Source of the DNA: Diplosphaera chodatii
Lineage: Eukaryota; Chlorophyta; Trebouxiophyceae; Prasiolales; Stichococcaceae
NCBI GenBank assembly: GCA_032358165.1
Contig: JAALGY010000002.1
Location: 62,001 to 126,000, forward strand
Direction: 5' to 3'
Length of the DNA stretch: 64,000 nucleotides
Shown here: in pieces, positions 12,078-23,754 of the stretch
Position numbering within the stretch: position 1 is the stretch's first letter
Layout of the letters: each line of letters opens with the position of its first letter
Position numbers and translations under genes: made by a program
The notes under the pieces: generated by a model
Database searches by the model: none
Told to the model about the DNA's origin: nothing
What the model saw: only the letters and a program-made list of their open reading frames with translations

Positions 12078-15000
12078 ATGACAGTAGGGCCCCAGCCACT
12101 CCTGCTGGTCTTCGTAGTCCTCCTGGCAGCATGCATGCCGGCGCCGTGCACAGCAGCCGAGAAGATTGCCTACAATGCCACCGGCGCGTCGACGCTCACG
12201 GCTGCAGCAAGCCCGCTGCCGCCCGGCAGCGTGTGAGCTGCTGCCTGCACCTAGCCACTCGGTTGTGCTGCATAGCGCAGGGCACTCTGCTGTGCTGCAG
12301 GCTGAACACCGCTGGGCGGCAAAGCCGGCACAATCTGCCGTCTGCCGCACCGCGCAGTGTGGCCCATCACCAGTGGCTCAATGAGTCTGGCGCTCCTGCG
12401 CAGGGCGGCCATCCGCCTGGGGTTCCAGTTCGTGGGCGCCGACGTGATCTCCAGGCGCCCCGCGCTGGAGCGGGCGATCGCATATGCGCTCGACACGGTG
12501 AGCAGCCCCGCGCCAGCAGCTGCTGTGCCCACGCTCAGGCAGCGGCAGGTGTTCACGGTGCAGTTTGCACGTGGCGCAGGCTGCGCCCACTCAAATCGCG
12601 GTGCGCTGCGGCGACTACTACACATACCCCGCCGCCGCCCCAGGTGGGTGAAACGTACGGCAGCAGGGCTGCGAGGTGCACAGCGTTGTGGCAGGCGGAA
12701 GGGTGAATCTTCCACGCTCAATACCCTGATGGGCCATGACCCACAGCTGGATGCAGGGTATTCGGCATTCAACAGCATCGTGTACGACGCGGACCTGTAC
12801 TTCGTCGGGAGCGCGTACCCCGACGTGGCGGCCCTGGTCAAGCAGGACAAGAGCGCGCCGCCGCAGGCCACCTACGCCGGCGTCGAGCTCACCCAGCGGA
12901 ACATGCAGGCCAAGGTCAGTCCTCACCAGCGCGCTCCAGTCGTGCCGGGCAGCTGTTGCTCTGGGTCCTGAGGCGGCTGCCAACGCCAGCCCGCCAGGGC
13001 CTTTTGGGGGCCTTCTTGCGACAGGGTTTTGACCTTGGCCCGCAGTTCGGCAGCAGCGTCACGGCGATCCTGACGCAGCGGCTGTATCACAAAGCGGCCC
13101 AGCAGCTCCGGGATGAGGCGGGCGGCGCGGCACCTGCAGGGGCGCCCTTCAGGGCAGACACCCTGTCGCGCATCCAGGTTCGATTTGAGTCATGTTGATA
13201 TTCACTTCGGCTTGAGCCTCACCGCTGTGACGACCCTTCCTGGCGCTTCTGCGGCACTGCACTGCTGCCGTGGTGCGTCGCAGGCCCGCCTGCCCTGCCT
13301 CGCCCAGCTGCTGCGCCCTGCGCGCTTGGGCGCTGCCCTCTGCATTCAAGGGGTACGAGCATGCTCAGCCGGCAGCAGATCATTGGTGGTGTCCCCTGCC
13401 TGCAGCTGACTGGCCCGGAGCTGCTCCCCTTCTGCGCCGGCAAGGCCGCCATGTTCTCGGCGGCGGTCTTTGCTGCCGGCAGCCAGGGGGCGTATGCGGT
13501 TAATGTGTCCGATTACACAACAGTCAGCGCCGGCGGCAGCACCAGGTGAGCCAAGCCCCCTACCCTCCGCCGCATCCCCAGCGGGGCCAGCAGCGAGCTG
13601 CTGGGCATGCCACGGCGCATGTAGCACGCCCACGGAGTTTTAACGTGCAGAGTTTAACGTTCAATGCGCGCCGGATGCAGGAAGCTGCTGGAGGCTGCAG
13701 CCCCCACGGTCATCCTGGACGTGTGGACCAACAGCTTTGCTGCAGGGTTCAAGCCGTCGGCTTTCTGGGCTGGCGTCTTTGCGAGCGACGCCCTGGAGTC
13801 CCTGGGTCCCCGAAAGGCCAACTGGACCGGCACCTTCCTCAATGCCACCATGCACCTGGTTCGCTGATTGCTTTGAAGCTCATATGTGTGCCAGTACATG
13901 CCGCCTGTATCCTGTCACTGTGCCTGTCGGGGTGAGATCTGCACGATAGGGTGCATGTAATGGCCTGCACAAGGCAGTGTGGCTGTGCGTGCTGCTGCAG
14001 AGGGACTTCAATGAAACCCCAGTGGGCACTGTATGGGACCCGCCGGTCGCCACTGCTGCAGGGTGGGCTTCTGTCGTGTCTCAGCACTGGCTGACTGCCA
14101 TTGGCAGGGCTTCGAAAATGGCTTTTCTTTAGCCGCGCCCATGGTCGACTCCACAGACCCGGACTAAGCCCTGTGGACTAAATTCTGCAGGACGGCAGCA
14201 CCAGCACCAGCGGATGAGTCCAGCGGGCTATCAGCAGGCGCAATCGCTGGCATTGTGGTTGCAGCAGTTTTGGCTGCAGCCGCTGTGGTGGCAGGTGCGC
14301 TCGCGAACTTGTGCCTGTAGTGACGCGATCCCCAGCACAGCGGTCTGGCTCTGACGCAACTGCTGCGTGTCACACATCTCGCTCTCACATGCAACGGCCG
14401 CCTGTGCCAGGGTCGCCAGCATGTTGGGCGTGTCCTATTTTGCTGACCAAGGGGATCTCTGCTGTGCAGCGGCCGTCGCGTTGATCGTTCTCAGGCGAAG
14501 GAGAGCGGCGGAGCGGCGGGCCATACAGATTGCCGCAGCAGACAGCGAGACGCCCGACAGCAGCGTCCACGGCAGCACCGACAAGGCGGCCGCCCTCTCG
14601 GTGAGGCTCTGCTGAGGATGTGCTCTGACTAGCCACTTGTGCCCAAGGCTTGCTTTGTTGTGCTTGACATGCTTTGGTTGCTGATTCTATGACGATGTTG
14701 GGCCAGGATGGTAGGTCAGCAGACGGCGAGCGCACATGCAACACAACAGAACGCTCTGCTCACAGGTGCTGGCGTTCCCGGTCGATGGCCCGGTGCTGCA
14801 GACGCAGCCAGCCGTGGCCGCGGTGCTCCAGCAGGTGCTGGCCGCCTGCGCCGGGTGGCAGCCGCGGCTGCGTGCCGCCGATATCCACTTCAGCGCCGAC
14901 GCTGACGGCAGGCGCATCGTGCTGGGCGGCGGAGCTTGCGGCACGGTGACCAGCTGCTGGCGGTTAACACCCGCGCCGCCATGTCTGATCAAATGCAGCT

Positions 15001-15726
15001 CCACTGCATCTACAGAATGACTGCGAGAGAACATTATATAAGGCGTCTGCTGGAGCGTCAGCGCCCCAGCTTCTGTTGTCGGCGCGGCGCACGCCTCACA
15101 GCAGCCCTGCATCGGCTCCCGCACGCTGCTGAGAGGCACGCCGACCCCAAATCCTAAACCCTGCAGGTGTTCCGGGGCCGGCACCTGCACCGCGACGTGG
15201 CAGTCAAGGTGCTGCGGCTGGACGCCAGCTCGGCGCACGCCGTGCAGCGAGAGGTGCGCGGCCACCTCATGATCTTCATGACGGGTCTCACGCCTGTCAC
15301 CCTGTGTATGCACGCGATAGGTTAAGCGGGCATGTCGCTTCCGGTGGTGCTGCCAGATCAAGGCAGCGTCAGCCAGAGGTGGGGCAATGCCATCGCCAGA
15401 GGTGCTGCCAGCGCTGCCGCCTGCCGAGCAGAGTCAGCTTTCTGTGATGCGTCATGCTTCAGAACCTTTACAAAACAACTCTACAGAGTGGTTGAATCTC
15501 ATTTTCAAGCTTCCTATTTAGGCTTTTGGAACTTGTGGTCACTTATTGATATCATTTGCTGCATGGCTGCGCAGGTGCAGCTGGCGGAGCGGGTCAGCCA
15601 CGACGCCAATGTGGTGCAGGTCTACGGCGCGGCCGCCGTGGGAGGCGCGGTGCTGCTGGTCATGGAGCTGATGCAGGTGAGGGGCGCGGCGGCTTCCAGC
15701 TGGTGCTAAACCGCCTGCTGCTGCTG

Positions 15727-15807
<81 letters not shown>

Positions 15808-16890
15808 ACAGATGTCGCGCACATCGAAAAGCATAACGTGACAAAGGTTGTTAAGCTGCACTCGGCGTGAAACGCTGTCCTGTGGAGCAGGCTCATGTGT
15901 GGAACCAGCCCATGCCAAAACTTGGAGGTGAAGCACCATGGCCATCAATGCTACAGGGTGGTGACCTGCGGGCGGCGCTGGACGGGCCCCAGGGTGCGCA
16001 GTACAGGTGGCAGAACCGGGGGGCCGCCATCGCAGCCGGCATCGCGCGCGGGCTGGCGTACATCCACACCACCGGCGTGGTGCACAGGTGCTGTCCGTTG
16101 CCACAGCTCCCGACACATCCTGGGTATGGTGTGCACATTTTTAGAGATGTCTAGGGGGCGCGAGGCTCTGCAGGCCACCATCTGCTTTTTGTCCTCCTCT
16201 CGAGGTAGCATCGAGCCTGCACCAAGCTGCCACGGAATGTAGGAGTTGACTTGTGTACTGTCGTTACTAAAAACTGCAGGGACCTGAAGTCCAGCAACGT
16301 GCTGCTGTCCGCCGACGGCCGCACGGCCAAGGTGGCGGACGTGGGGGCGGCGGCGATGGTGGACGCCGAGTACGTGTCGCAGCACTTCGGGACGCTGGCC
16401 TGGGCGGCGCCCGAGCTGCTGCTGGCCGACAGGGGCAGCCAGCTCCTGGATGAGAAGGTGACCTGGCGTGGCGGCGTGTTCAGGGTGTCACCCCGCGGGG
16501 CTGCGTGCAGCTGGGGCGCTGACCCGTGCTGTGTCCTCCGGCCCTGCATGCTCCTGCCGGCGGGCCCGTTCCGGCTGACGGCTGCCACCGAATCCGTGCG
16601 CAGCCTGCGCCGCTGCCTGTGTAAAGTTTGAAGTCTGGAGGTGCGGAGGCCTGAGGTCTGTGCCCCTGCGCCTGCTGCAGGCGGACAGCTACTCGATGGG
16701 CGTGGTGCTGTGGGAGCTGGTGACAGGCGAGACGCCGGTGCGGGGCGGGCTGCGGCCGGTGCGGGTGCCTGAGGAGTGCCCCGCAGCGGTGGCGGCGCTG
16801 ATACAGCGGTGCATGGCGGCGTCGCCGGCCGACCGCCTCGACGCCGACCAGATCAGCAAGCAGCTGCAGCGGCTGATCGGCACCAGCTGA
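12078..16890 (+). CDS. Receptor-like Ser/Thr kinase 2 (RLK2), TKL-type
   Basis: Sixteen exons: 12078-12232, 12374-12497, 12580-12643, 12757-12914, 13046-13177, 13406-13545, 13681-13858, 14001-14062, 14191-14294, 14470-14600, 14766-14945, 15167-15253, 15575-15676, 15957-16087, 16280-16457, 16681-16890. Sum 2136 nt, 711 aa, all phases closing. The signal peptide starts MTVGPQPLLLVFVVLLAA; an in-frame ATG at 12036 fits a signal peptide less well. The ectodomain is homologous to that of RLK1 (for example a CAGKAAMFSAAV segment against CARLSIFSAAV) and has N-glycosylation sequons NAT, NVS, NWT and NET. The TM helix (AGIVVAAVLAAAAVVAAAVALIV) is assembled across the exon 9/10 junction and is followed by LRRRR. 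The kinase shows GGGACGTV, VAVK, HRDLKSSN, ADVG (not DFG), APE and VVLWELVTGETP. Role: membrane signalling kinase, ligand unknown. The juxtamembrane part is Ser/Thr-rich. Confidence 0.88.
15715..15807. repeat. (CTG)31 microsatellite in RLK2 intron 13
   Basis: There are 31 triplets, all CTG except one CTA at 15727-15729. The run lies between exons 15575-15676 and 15957-16087, downstream of a clear GT donor, so it should be spliced out. The transcript carries CUG and the other strand CAG. Confidence 0.95.
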
Positions 16891-17681
16891 CGCGAGCTGG
16901 ACGGCCGCCGTGCCTTCAGGGCCGTGGGGCACAGCTGAGCTGTCGGCGCTGACCAAAGCTGTGGCGCGCAGCAGCGAGCGGAGCTGTACAGATCAGCAAG
17001 ATGGCAGCCGCCTGCACAGGGGTTTGCACGCATCACACAGTATGGCTCTGCTGTCCCTGCCGGCTGCCTCTGGGCTTGGCTGAGCAGGTCGGCAGGGACC
17101 GCCACATGTGGGATCACCTCCTGTGACGATCAGAGCAGCACGGCAGGTGGTTCTCTGCCAGCATACGATGTGCACGTGAAGCTGCTAGACATTTGCAACT
17201 TGCATGCAGCAGAACCGCTTGTTAGCATGTGTCCGCGGCTCAGCACATGGCATGACATCTCAGAAACGTTGGGGTTGTGGTCAGATAGGGCAGTCACGCC
17301 ACCAGATCGAGATGCTTCCAGCTTGCACGCGGAAGCATCACGAGAGCACGGGTACTTGCAGTACTGCTATCTGTTTTGATTTGGTTCTATCGGTGTATCT
17401 TGCACCGCATGCGAACGGTATGTCTGAGGGATGCTGGGAAGTGGCAGCATGGCTGCGCGGGAGTTGCACCTGATGCTGATCATTGCACCCTGCATCCAGC
17501 AGGGGTGCAGGCAGGATGGTAGAACATTCCGAGCAGGCCAGTCTGCAGGAGTACGTGATTCGTTAAGGTGTTGCAATCATTTGCAGTTGCATCACTGCAC
17601 ACAATACCTACTGCAGTCTGGAGTGCAGACGAACCTGCCACCGAACGTGGTCTCGCTGTGCAGTGCCACCATAGAGCTGTT
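16891..17681. other. Convergent intergenic region RLK2 / ALG3
   Basis: The 3' ends of RLK2 (+) and ALG3 (-) face each other here. No supported coding exon or RNA gene. Confidence 0.6.
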
Positions 17682-20600
17682 CTACAGAGGTTTTGCTTTG
17701 CATTGCCACAAAGTCACCAACAGTATACAGTGGCAGCTGAGCAGCAGCAAAGACGAGGCTGCAGTCGGTGGATACACATTCCAGACGGCCTCTATGGCGA
17801 CCCAGATTGCCAGCCGCTGCCATGTTTGCAGCTCAGTGCTCCACAGCAGGAACGGCAGGCTGTGGCAGTACCAGCTGTAGAACTGGTAGTGCAGCGTCCT
17901 TGCGCACACAATGCCGATGAAGTTGCCGGTCCACACTACCCAGACCACAAATGTAGTCATGCTGCTACCTTCCGCCGCTCGCACCGCGCTGTCCGCGGTT
18001 CTGACGCCAGCGGCACCAGAGGCTGTTGCGCTGCCGTTTAAAATCATACTGTTGTCTCCTAAATTGCGGCCACCTGGCTGTTGGGTGACGCTGCTGCCGC
18101 CATCAGCACGAACGCTGCTGCCACCGCCGCCACCGCAGCCGCTGCCAATGCTATGCCGCCGCGCCCAGAAGGACTGCAGCACGCCCGCCAAACCCTGGCC
18201 GCCCGACCAGTGCCGCTGCGCGAAGGCCGCCAGCAGCAGCAGGTGCGCCGCCAGCAGGCCCGCCGCCAAGCCAGGACTGCAGCATGAGAAGGGTCACTAA
18301 GCTTGAACGGCAAGTCTAAGTTGCACTGTACAGCTTGTCGATGTTCAGTCGAAACGCTGCTCAGAGTCGATCATACAACAGCGTTGTCACAACGAAAAAG
18401 TCTCAACAGTGCCAAGTAGTGGTCAAGCCAGCTGTGGATGCACATGAGCGGTGGCAAGATAGAAGGCCTGAAAATCTATACGCTTCCTGATAATGAAGAC
18501 TGCACAACACCCTGCTTTCAAGGCACCTCTGAAAGACGCTCTCCGGCAGGAACTTCAGGTTGACGGTCCAGCGGTGCAGGAACACACGCGACAGCTCGAA
18601 GGCCTTGCTGGCGTAGGACGCAGTAGCGGCCGCCAAGAAGGGCGCCGCCAGGGCACCCTGCAGCGCCGCGCCCGCCGCCACGCCAGCGACCAGCTGCGCC
18701 GGCGTTGCCGTCTGTGGAACCGACAAAGCATTTCAGTACAGCTGACACAAGGAATGCAGCCTCCCTGAGTTCAGGCGGCGTTGTCAGGGCACCCACTCAG
18801 CGCTGCCGCATCCCACACCTTTGGAGCACAGCAGCCACAATGAGCGACGATGCGGTGTGCTGCAGCAGTGCCCATCTTGTGAGCAGACAGCAGCCCCCAG
18901 CCCTTCCAGCCCCGTTCCTTAACGCATGAGGTTCGAGACCCTGAGCCCTGTCCTTAGCTCAGCGGCTCCAGCAGCCCCAAGCAGTTCCAGCGTCGATCTT
19001 TCAGGGTCTGAGATGCCATACGAAAAACGCTGCTCCTGAGATCCACAGGCCTCACCCGCAGCAGCACCACCAGCACGGGCGGCGCCATCAGCAGCACGTT
19101 CATCTTCAGCGACACCGCCGCGCTGAACAGCGCCACCGCCGCCACCGGCCGCCCCTGCAGTCAGCGACCTTAAGACGCATTGGCATTATTCTCAGCATGT
19201 GTTCAGCATCCGAAGGCCAGCCAGCGCAGGTGCAGCTGGCATGACTGGCCGACCATCCTGTGCCATGATGACCATCCTGAGCCTGCCCAGCCACTGCCTG
19301 CACAGCGCTGTCATGCTGCCAGGAGGCGGGCGGTGCAGTGCCATCTGGGAAGCTGAAATAATATTGAAATATCATGTAATGAGACTTGTTTTAAAGGTAA
19401 GTTAGACATTCACATTTCACTAAACCAGCTGCACATCAGGCGGAGCAAGCGCAGCTGCAAATCCTGGATGCCTAGTCGACAGCAGCACTGGGGAGCCCCA
19501 CCGTGATGGCCAGCACCGCCAGCGCCACATGCGCGAGGCACATCGCGGCGCCGTCGTTGAACAGCCGCAGCAGGTAGATGGAGTGCAGCCGCCTGGAGCC
19601 CGCCAGCAGGGCGTACGCCCAGGGCGGCACCACCTGCGCGTACGAGGCAGGCAGAGGTACTGTCTGTACTGAGGGAAACTGCTTCCAGGGGCCTGCTTGA
19701 CTGCCGGCAGGGCAGGGTGCAGGCTCCTGCTGTTCGGCCCGCAGCGGCGAATTCGTCCTGCCACAGGCTGTCAACTGACACTGTGGGGGTGGTCTATGCT
19801 GATGCGCAGCAGCGGCAGCGGCAGCGGCAGCGGCGGCGGCAGTGGCAGCGGGGGCAGCACGACAGCATAATGGCCTTCATGATGAGGGCTCAGGGCAGCA
19901 ACGCTGCCGGTAGCGCGCAGCCTGGCCTGTGCCCACCTGTGACCGCACATACAGCGCTAGCACCGCCGCCTGCGTCGCCAGGTACACCGCTGCAAACACC
20001 GCCTGCATGCCCACAAGGCACGGCGTCCCACAGGAGCTGGGCGCCTGCCCAGCGAGTCATGCGACAAAGGAAGGCGATTATGCAGGCTGCCGTCTGGCCG
20101 GCAGACACCGCCGCTGGCCATGCAGCGTGCACGCACCTGCGCCGCAGCGATGTCGCCGCCGCCAGTCGCCGCCCGCAGCCCCGAGAACAGGTACAGGAAG
20201 CCGGCCGGGTACACCAGCGGCCCGGTCCCGCCGCGGATGGCCTGGTAGTCCCGCTCGCCCTGCGGTGAGCGCACTCCACATTTGCATGCTGAGCACCTTG
20301 CGTGTGCTCGAAGGCACGCTCTTGAGCTTCAAGCCCCCGTGTCAGCGTATGGGCTGTGCTGAGCAGTGTGGTAGGCGATGACATCAGCAGCACACCTTCA
20401 GGAAGGTCGCAGTCTGCTCCATGTAGGCTTGCCAGTCGATCTCCGTGTCTGCGCACACACAGCAGCCACCCTAGAGGCAACCGTCACCGAGACATATGCC
20501 AGTTGTGCATCCTGACGCAGCATGCCTGACGCTTGATGACACACTGTAGCGGGCATTTCGGCATGAGCGCGTAGGCCGCAGCAGCTTGCGGCATCTGCCA

Positions 20601-20815
20601 GGCAGCTCACATGGCACGACCCACACGATGAGCGGGCACAACACCGCCTCCACGGTCAGCACCGCCAGTGCTGCCGCCGCCGCCGCAGCAGTGTCTGACG
20701 GGTCGCAGATGCGCTGCATGGCGCGGCGCAGCATGCTGATGGGGGGGTCGTGTCCGCCGCCGTGCTGGCCTGAAGTCAGCGCGCTCAGGGGCGCAGCTGC
20801 CTTAGCAAGCGGCAT
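17682..20815 (-). CDS. ALG3: ALG3, dolichyl-P-Man:Man5GlcNAc2-PP-dolichol alpha-1,3-mannosyltransferase
   Basis: Exons (minus): 20815-20611, 20448-20396, 20259-20137, 20002-19937, 19633-19502, 19154-19056, 18711-18527, 18276-17682; sum 1458 nt, 485 aa. Family landmarks in order: VPYTEIDWQAYMEQ spliced over exons 1/2, GTGPLVYPAGFLY, RRLHSIYLLRLFND, SLKMNVLLMAPP, KAFELSRVFLHRWTVNLKFLPE, GNFIGIVCARTLHYQFYSWY and IEAVWNVYP. ALG3 is a multispanning ER membrane enzyme that adds the first dolichyl-phosphate-mannose-dependent mannose on the lumenal face, making Man6GlcNAc2. The protein is somewhat longer than the roughly 440 aa usual for the family because of a Gly/Ser-rich insertion in exon 8 before the GNFIG segment. 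Some residues normally found between the exon 5 and exon 6 segments are missing, so a short extra exon may lie in 19155-19501. The start at 20815 is the first in-frame ATG that keeps the open exon; a later ATG at MLRRAMQR is possible. Confidence 0.93.
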
Positions 20816-22999
20816 GCTGCGAGGTACTGCTGCAGCAGCCGCAGCCTGATGCTTTTGCTCACTCACATCGCAAGGGTTGCGAAGCTGCGCCCGCTGGCAC
20901 ACATCACGCTTCGTGAGCTGCGATGCAGCAACGACTTCTGGCCACTGCACTCTTGCCGCAGCCAAGCTGCGCCGTCAATACCCCATGCTCACGGAACGAT
21001 TGCCCAGGAATCAGCAAGTTGGAAGGTTGCCAGGACGACCTGCCGGCAATGCCCCGGCGCTGTATTCTGGGAAGGACGTGTTGTCAGGCACGAAGCTGTG
21101 AGAGGGACTACATGACCACATGCAGGCTCCATGATCCGAGCAGCCTGCATGAGAGCTTTCTTTAATCCATGGCAGTTCCTCCTGGCCCTGCCAGGAGGAT
21201 GCAAACGTCAAGGTCGAGGTATGACCATCAAGTGTAGTAATCGACCCCGTGCAAATCAGGCGTCAGTGTGAGGGGTTTCGTACTCAGTGCACCTTCAGTG
21301 CTCAGCTCCTACACCGTCCGTTGTCGCCGGACGGAAGTGACGGCGAGCATCAGAAAATGCTATGCTGACTCCCATACCTAAAAATGGGGGCGCACACGTA
21401 ACCTACAAATGGGATGCATCCCAGCTGCCCGCGTTTCGACACAACCTTTTCGAGCAACAGAGTAGGCTGCAGCGGCAGGTGCCAATGTGATCGACACCTG
21501 GTAACATCCCCGTTTATGGTGCTTAGGTGTTACGCACATGGCGGGCAGTGTGAGCGGTGGAATAGTAGGGCTATTGGTGTGCAGTGTGCTGGCTGGAAAA
21601 CCGGCACCTGGCCAGCACGGATTTGCCCATACACACTTGCCTGGCACACAGCATGGAGAGCACCAGTGCCCATGGCAGCTGCGCGAGCTGCCGTTGCGGA
21701 GGGTGCATGCATGCAGCAGTCATGGTTGCATTCAGGCGCAGCCAGCACCGGCAGCTGCGGATCCATGAGGGACAGGCCTGCAATTTTCAAGCCTGGGTGA
21801 CTGCTGCATGAAGCAACAGCGCGCCAGCCGGCGAGGTTCGTGCCATGCACCCCCCTTAGGAGCAATGGCGCAGCAGGTACCGTGCCGCAGCTGCAAGCAG
21901 GGTGGCTGTAGCCTGACACTCAGTGAGCCAGTATGCTACTCAGAAATCTGTGAAATTGAGCGTCAAAGTGCCGCGCGTCAGCCCTTGCAGTGACTGCCAT
22001 GCATGTCACTGCTGGTCAGCTGCTTAGGCAGGATTTGAGCGGTGTTGCATCCGGGCACATGAAGCCGCTGCCTGCTGCCTTCGACTGGCAGAAACAAACG
22101 TCGCTGTGCAGTCTCGTTCATGTGCATAGATGTCGACTGTAGGTTACAAGACACGGCGGTGGTGCAGATTGTAGTATTTCATCAGGTGATGGGCATCAAA
22201 AAGGTACGGGTACTTACGGGCAGATGCTGTCCGCCCGACTCGGGCGCTTGGGACCAGGCTGCTCGTCCTGCTCAATTATTGGTTGTCATTCAAAAAGCCA
22301 TCCCCGCCAAGGCCAAAACAGCTTGAGTACCCTGCGCAGCTGCCACTTTGCGGGCTAAGGCGCCAAGGCGAGTCACCTGGTGTGTCTGGCGACACATATT
22401 CTTGCGTGGACGCGTGAGCGCTGCCCGACCCGCTCACTTTCGGCCACATCACCTGACCGCTCGGGCTGTGCGCTGCTGCACCACCGTCGCGCAGATCTGT
22501 CGTCCAGCGCAGTGATGACTGACGTCCAGCTGTGCAGCTGCGGGTGGCTCATCATGGCTCAGGCCCCAGATGGGGAGGACGTCATAGTCATAGTCACAGT
22601 CATACGTTTCACTGCACATCCAATGCCACCCAGCGCATGATCGGCCCGATGCAGCAGTCCCCACTGCTGCCTCAGCTGCCTAACAAGCCATTTGGACATC
22701 AATCGGCCCGCCATTGAGACGGATTGCATTCAGGCACGTAGCGGTAGGTGTGCTGCCCGTCGAAAACCGAACACGTCCTTTCGTCCGACAATTGCTGTTG
22801 CGGCAACCCGATAGCCGTGGGCTGCCGCTTGAGCTGTGCACTGGCGACTGTGTGATCATCTGCGCATGAACCTGAAGTCACTCTGCATGACTTCATAGCC
22901 ATGCGTGCTGTGCCGCGCCAGGACAAAGTCACCGCTAGTTGTAAGGCTTGTCCCATGTCAAGCGGCGCGTGACATGCTTTGCTACACTGCAGGCCGAAG
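20816..22999. other. Intergenic stretch without supported gene
   Basis: No exon with family similarity or convincing splice structure was seen. It holds a small hairpin (CCGTCCG..CGGACGG, 21314-21334). Short ORFs here lack supporting features. Confidence 0.5.
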
Positions 23000-23754
23000 A
23001 TGGCGAGCTCCATAGCAGCATCGACGCTGCTGCAGCTGGTGGCGTGGGTGCTGCTGGGCACCGCTGCCGCAGCGGCAGATGCAGGCGACATCATGGCATG
23101 GACATCCTCTGTTACAAAGGTGGGAGGCCGTACCCTGACGGCTGCTGCTGCGCCAGCCAGCCCGTATATCTTGGCGCGCACGGGCACCAGTCAGCAGTTG
23201 CTGGGAGTGTGTTGCATTGTATTGCGCCCACACTTTCGGAATGGGACTGACAGGCACAGCACTTGGTGTGCCAGCAGGTGGGGGCTGCTGGCGTCCCGGC
23301 AGCGAGTGCGACGCAGCGCATCACTGCGTGCCCCAAGCCCAAGCCCTGCCCCAAGCCCAAGGCGTGCCCCAAGCCCAAGGCCTGCCCGCGCGGCAGTGGC
23401 ATCACGTGCGCCAACTTCCGGGCGACGCGCGCCTGCAAGCCCTACAACACCGGCACCATCGACGCGAGCAGGGTGACAGCACGGGGCGATCAGAGATCGT
23501 CAAACAGTGCGAATGCGCCACCGGGCGCCACCCTCGGCAGAATCGCCAACTATGTCGTGCTGCCCGGCAACCTGGGGGTGTACGCCTTTGTGCCGGGCTA
23601 TGACAGCAACGGCTCAGTGTACGCCGTCACGCTGGGCAGCTCCGTGACCGCGGCAGGGTGCAAGATTGCAACAGCTGCTGCGTCGGTGTTCAACAACGCC
23701 CTTGTGCTGGAAGTCACGATCAGCTGTTCAGGGCGCTACCTGGTGGCACCATGA
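23000..23754 (+). CDS. Small secreted Cys/Lys/Pro-repeat protein, unknown function
   Basis: Two exons: 23000-23119 and 23278-23754, joined in phase 0, giving 198 aa. Exon 1 encodes a signal peptide (starts MASSIAASTLLQLVAWVLL, Ala-rich cleavage region AAAAADA). Exon 2 begins with a short Val/Ala stretch, then a CPKPK repeat (CPKPKPCPKPKACPKPK), a Cys-containing loop and a hydrophobic C-terminal part ending GRYLVAP before TGA at 23752-23754. The C-terminal half, with alternating V/I and G/N/S, looks like a small beta-rich domain, but I cannot name a family. A TGTAA polyadenylation-type signal follows at 23957-23961. An extra short intron near 23470-23520 cannot be excluded. Probable role: secreted or cell-wall protein (inference from signal peptide and composition only). 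Confidence 0.6.

Noticed and set aside
18925..18975. GGTTCGAGACC and TTAGCTCAGCGG, tRNA box-like strings
   Set aside because: They are in the wrong order on the strand (B-like before A-like) and no cloverleaf forms.
22544..22610. CATAGT/CACAGT short tandem pattern
   Set aside because: Too short and irregular to be called a satellite or regulatory array.
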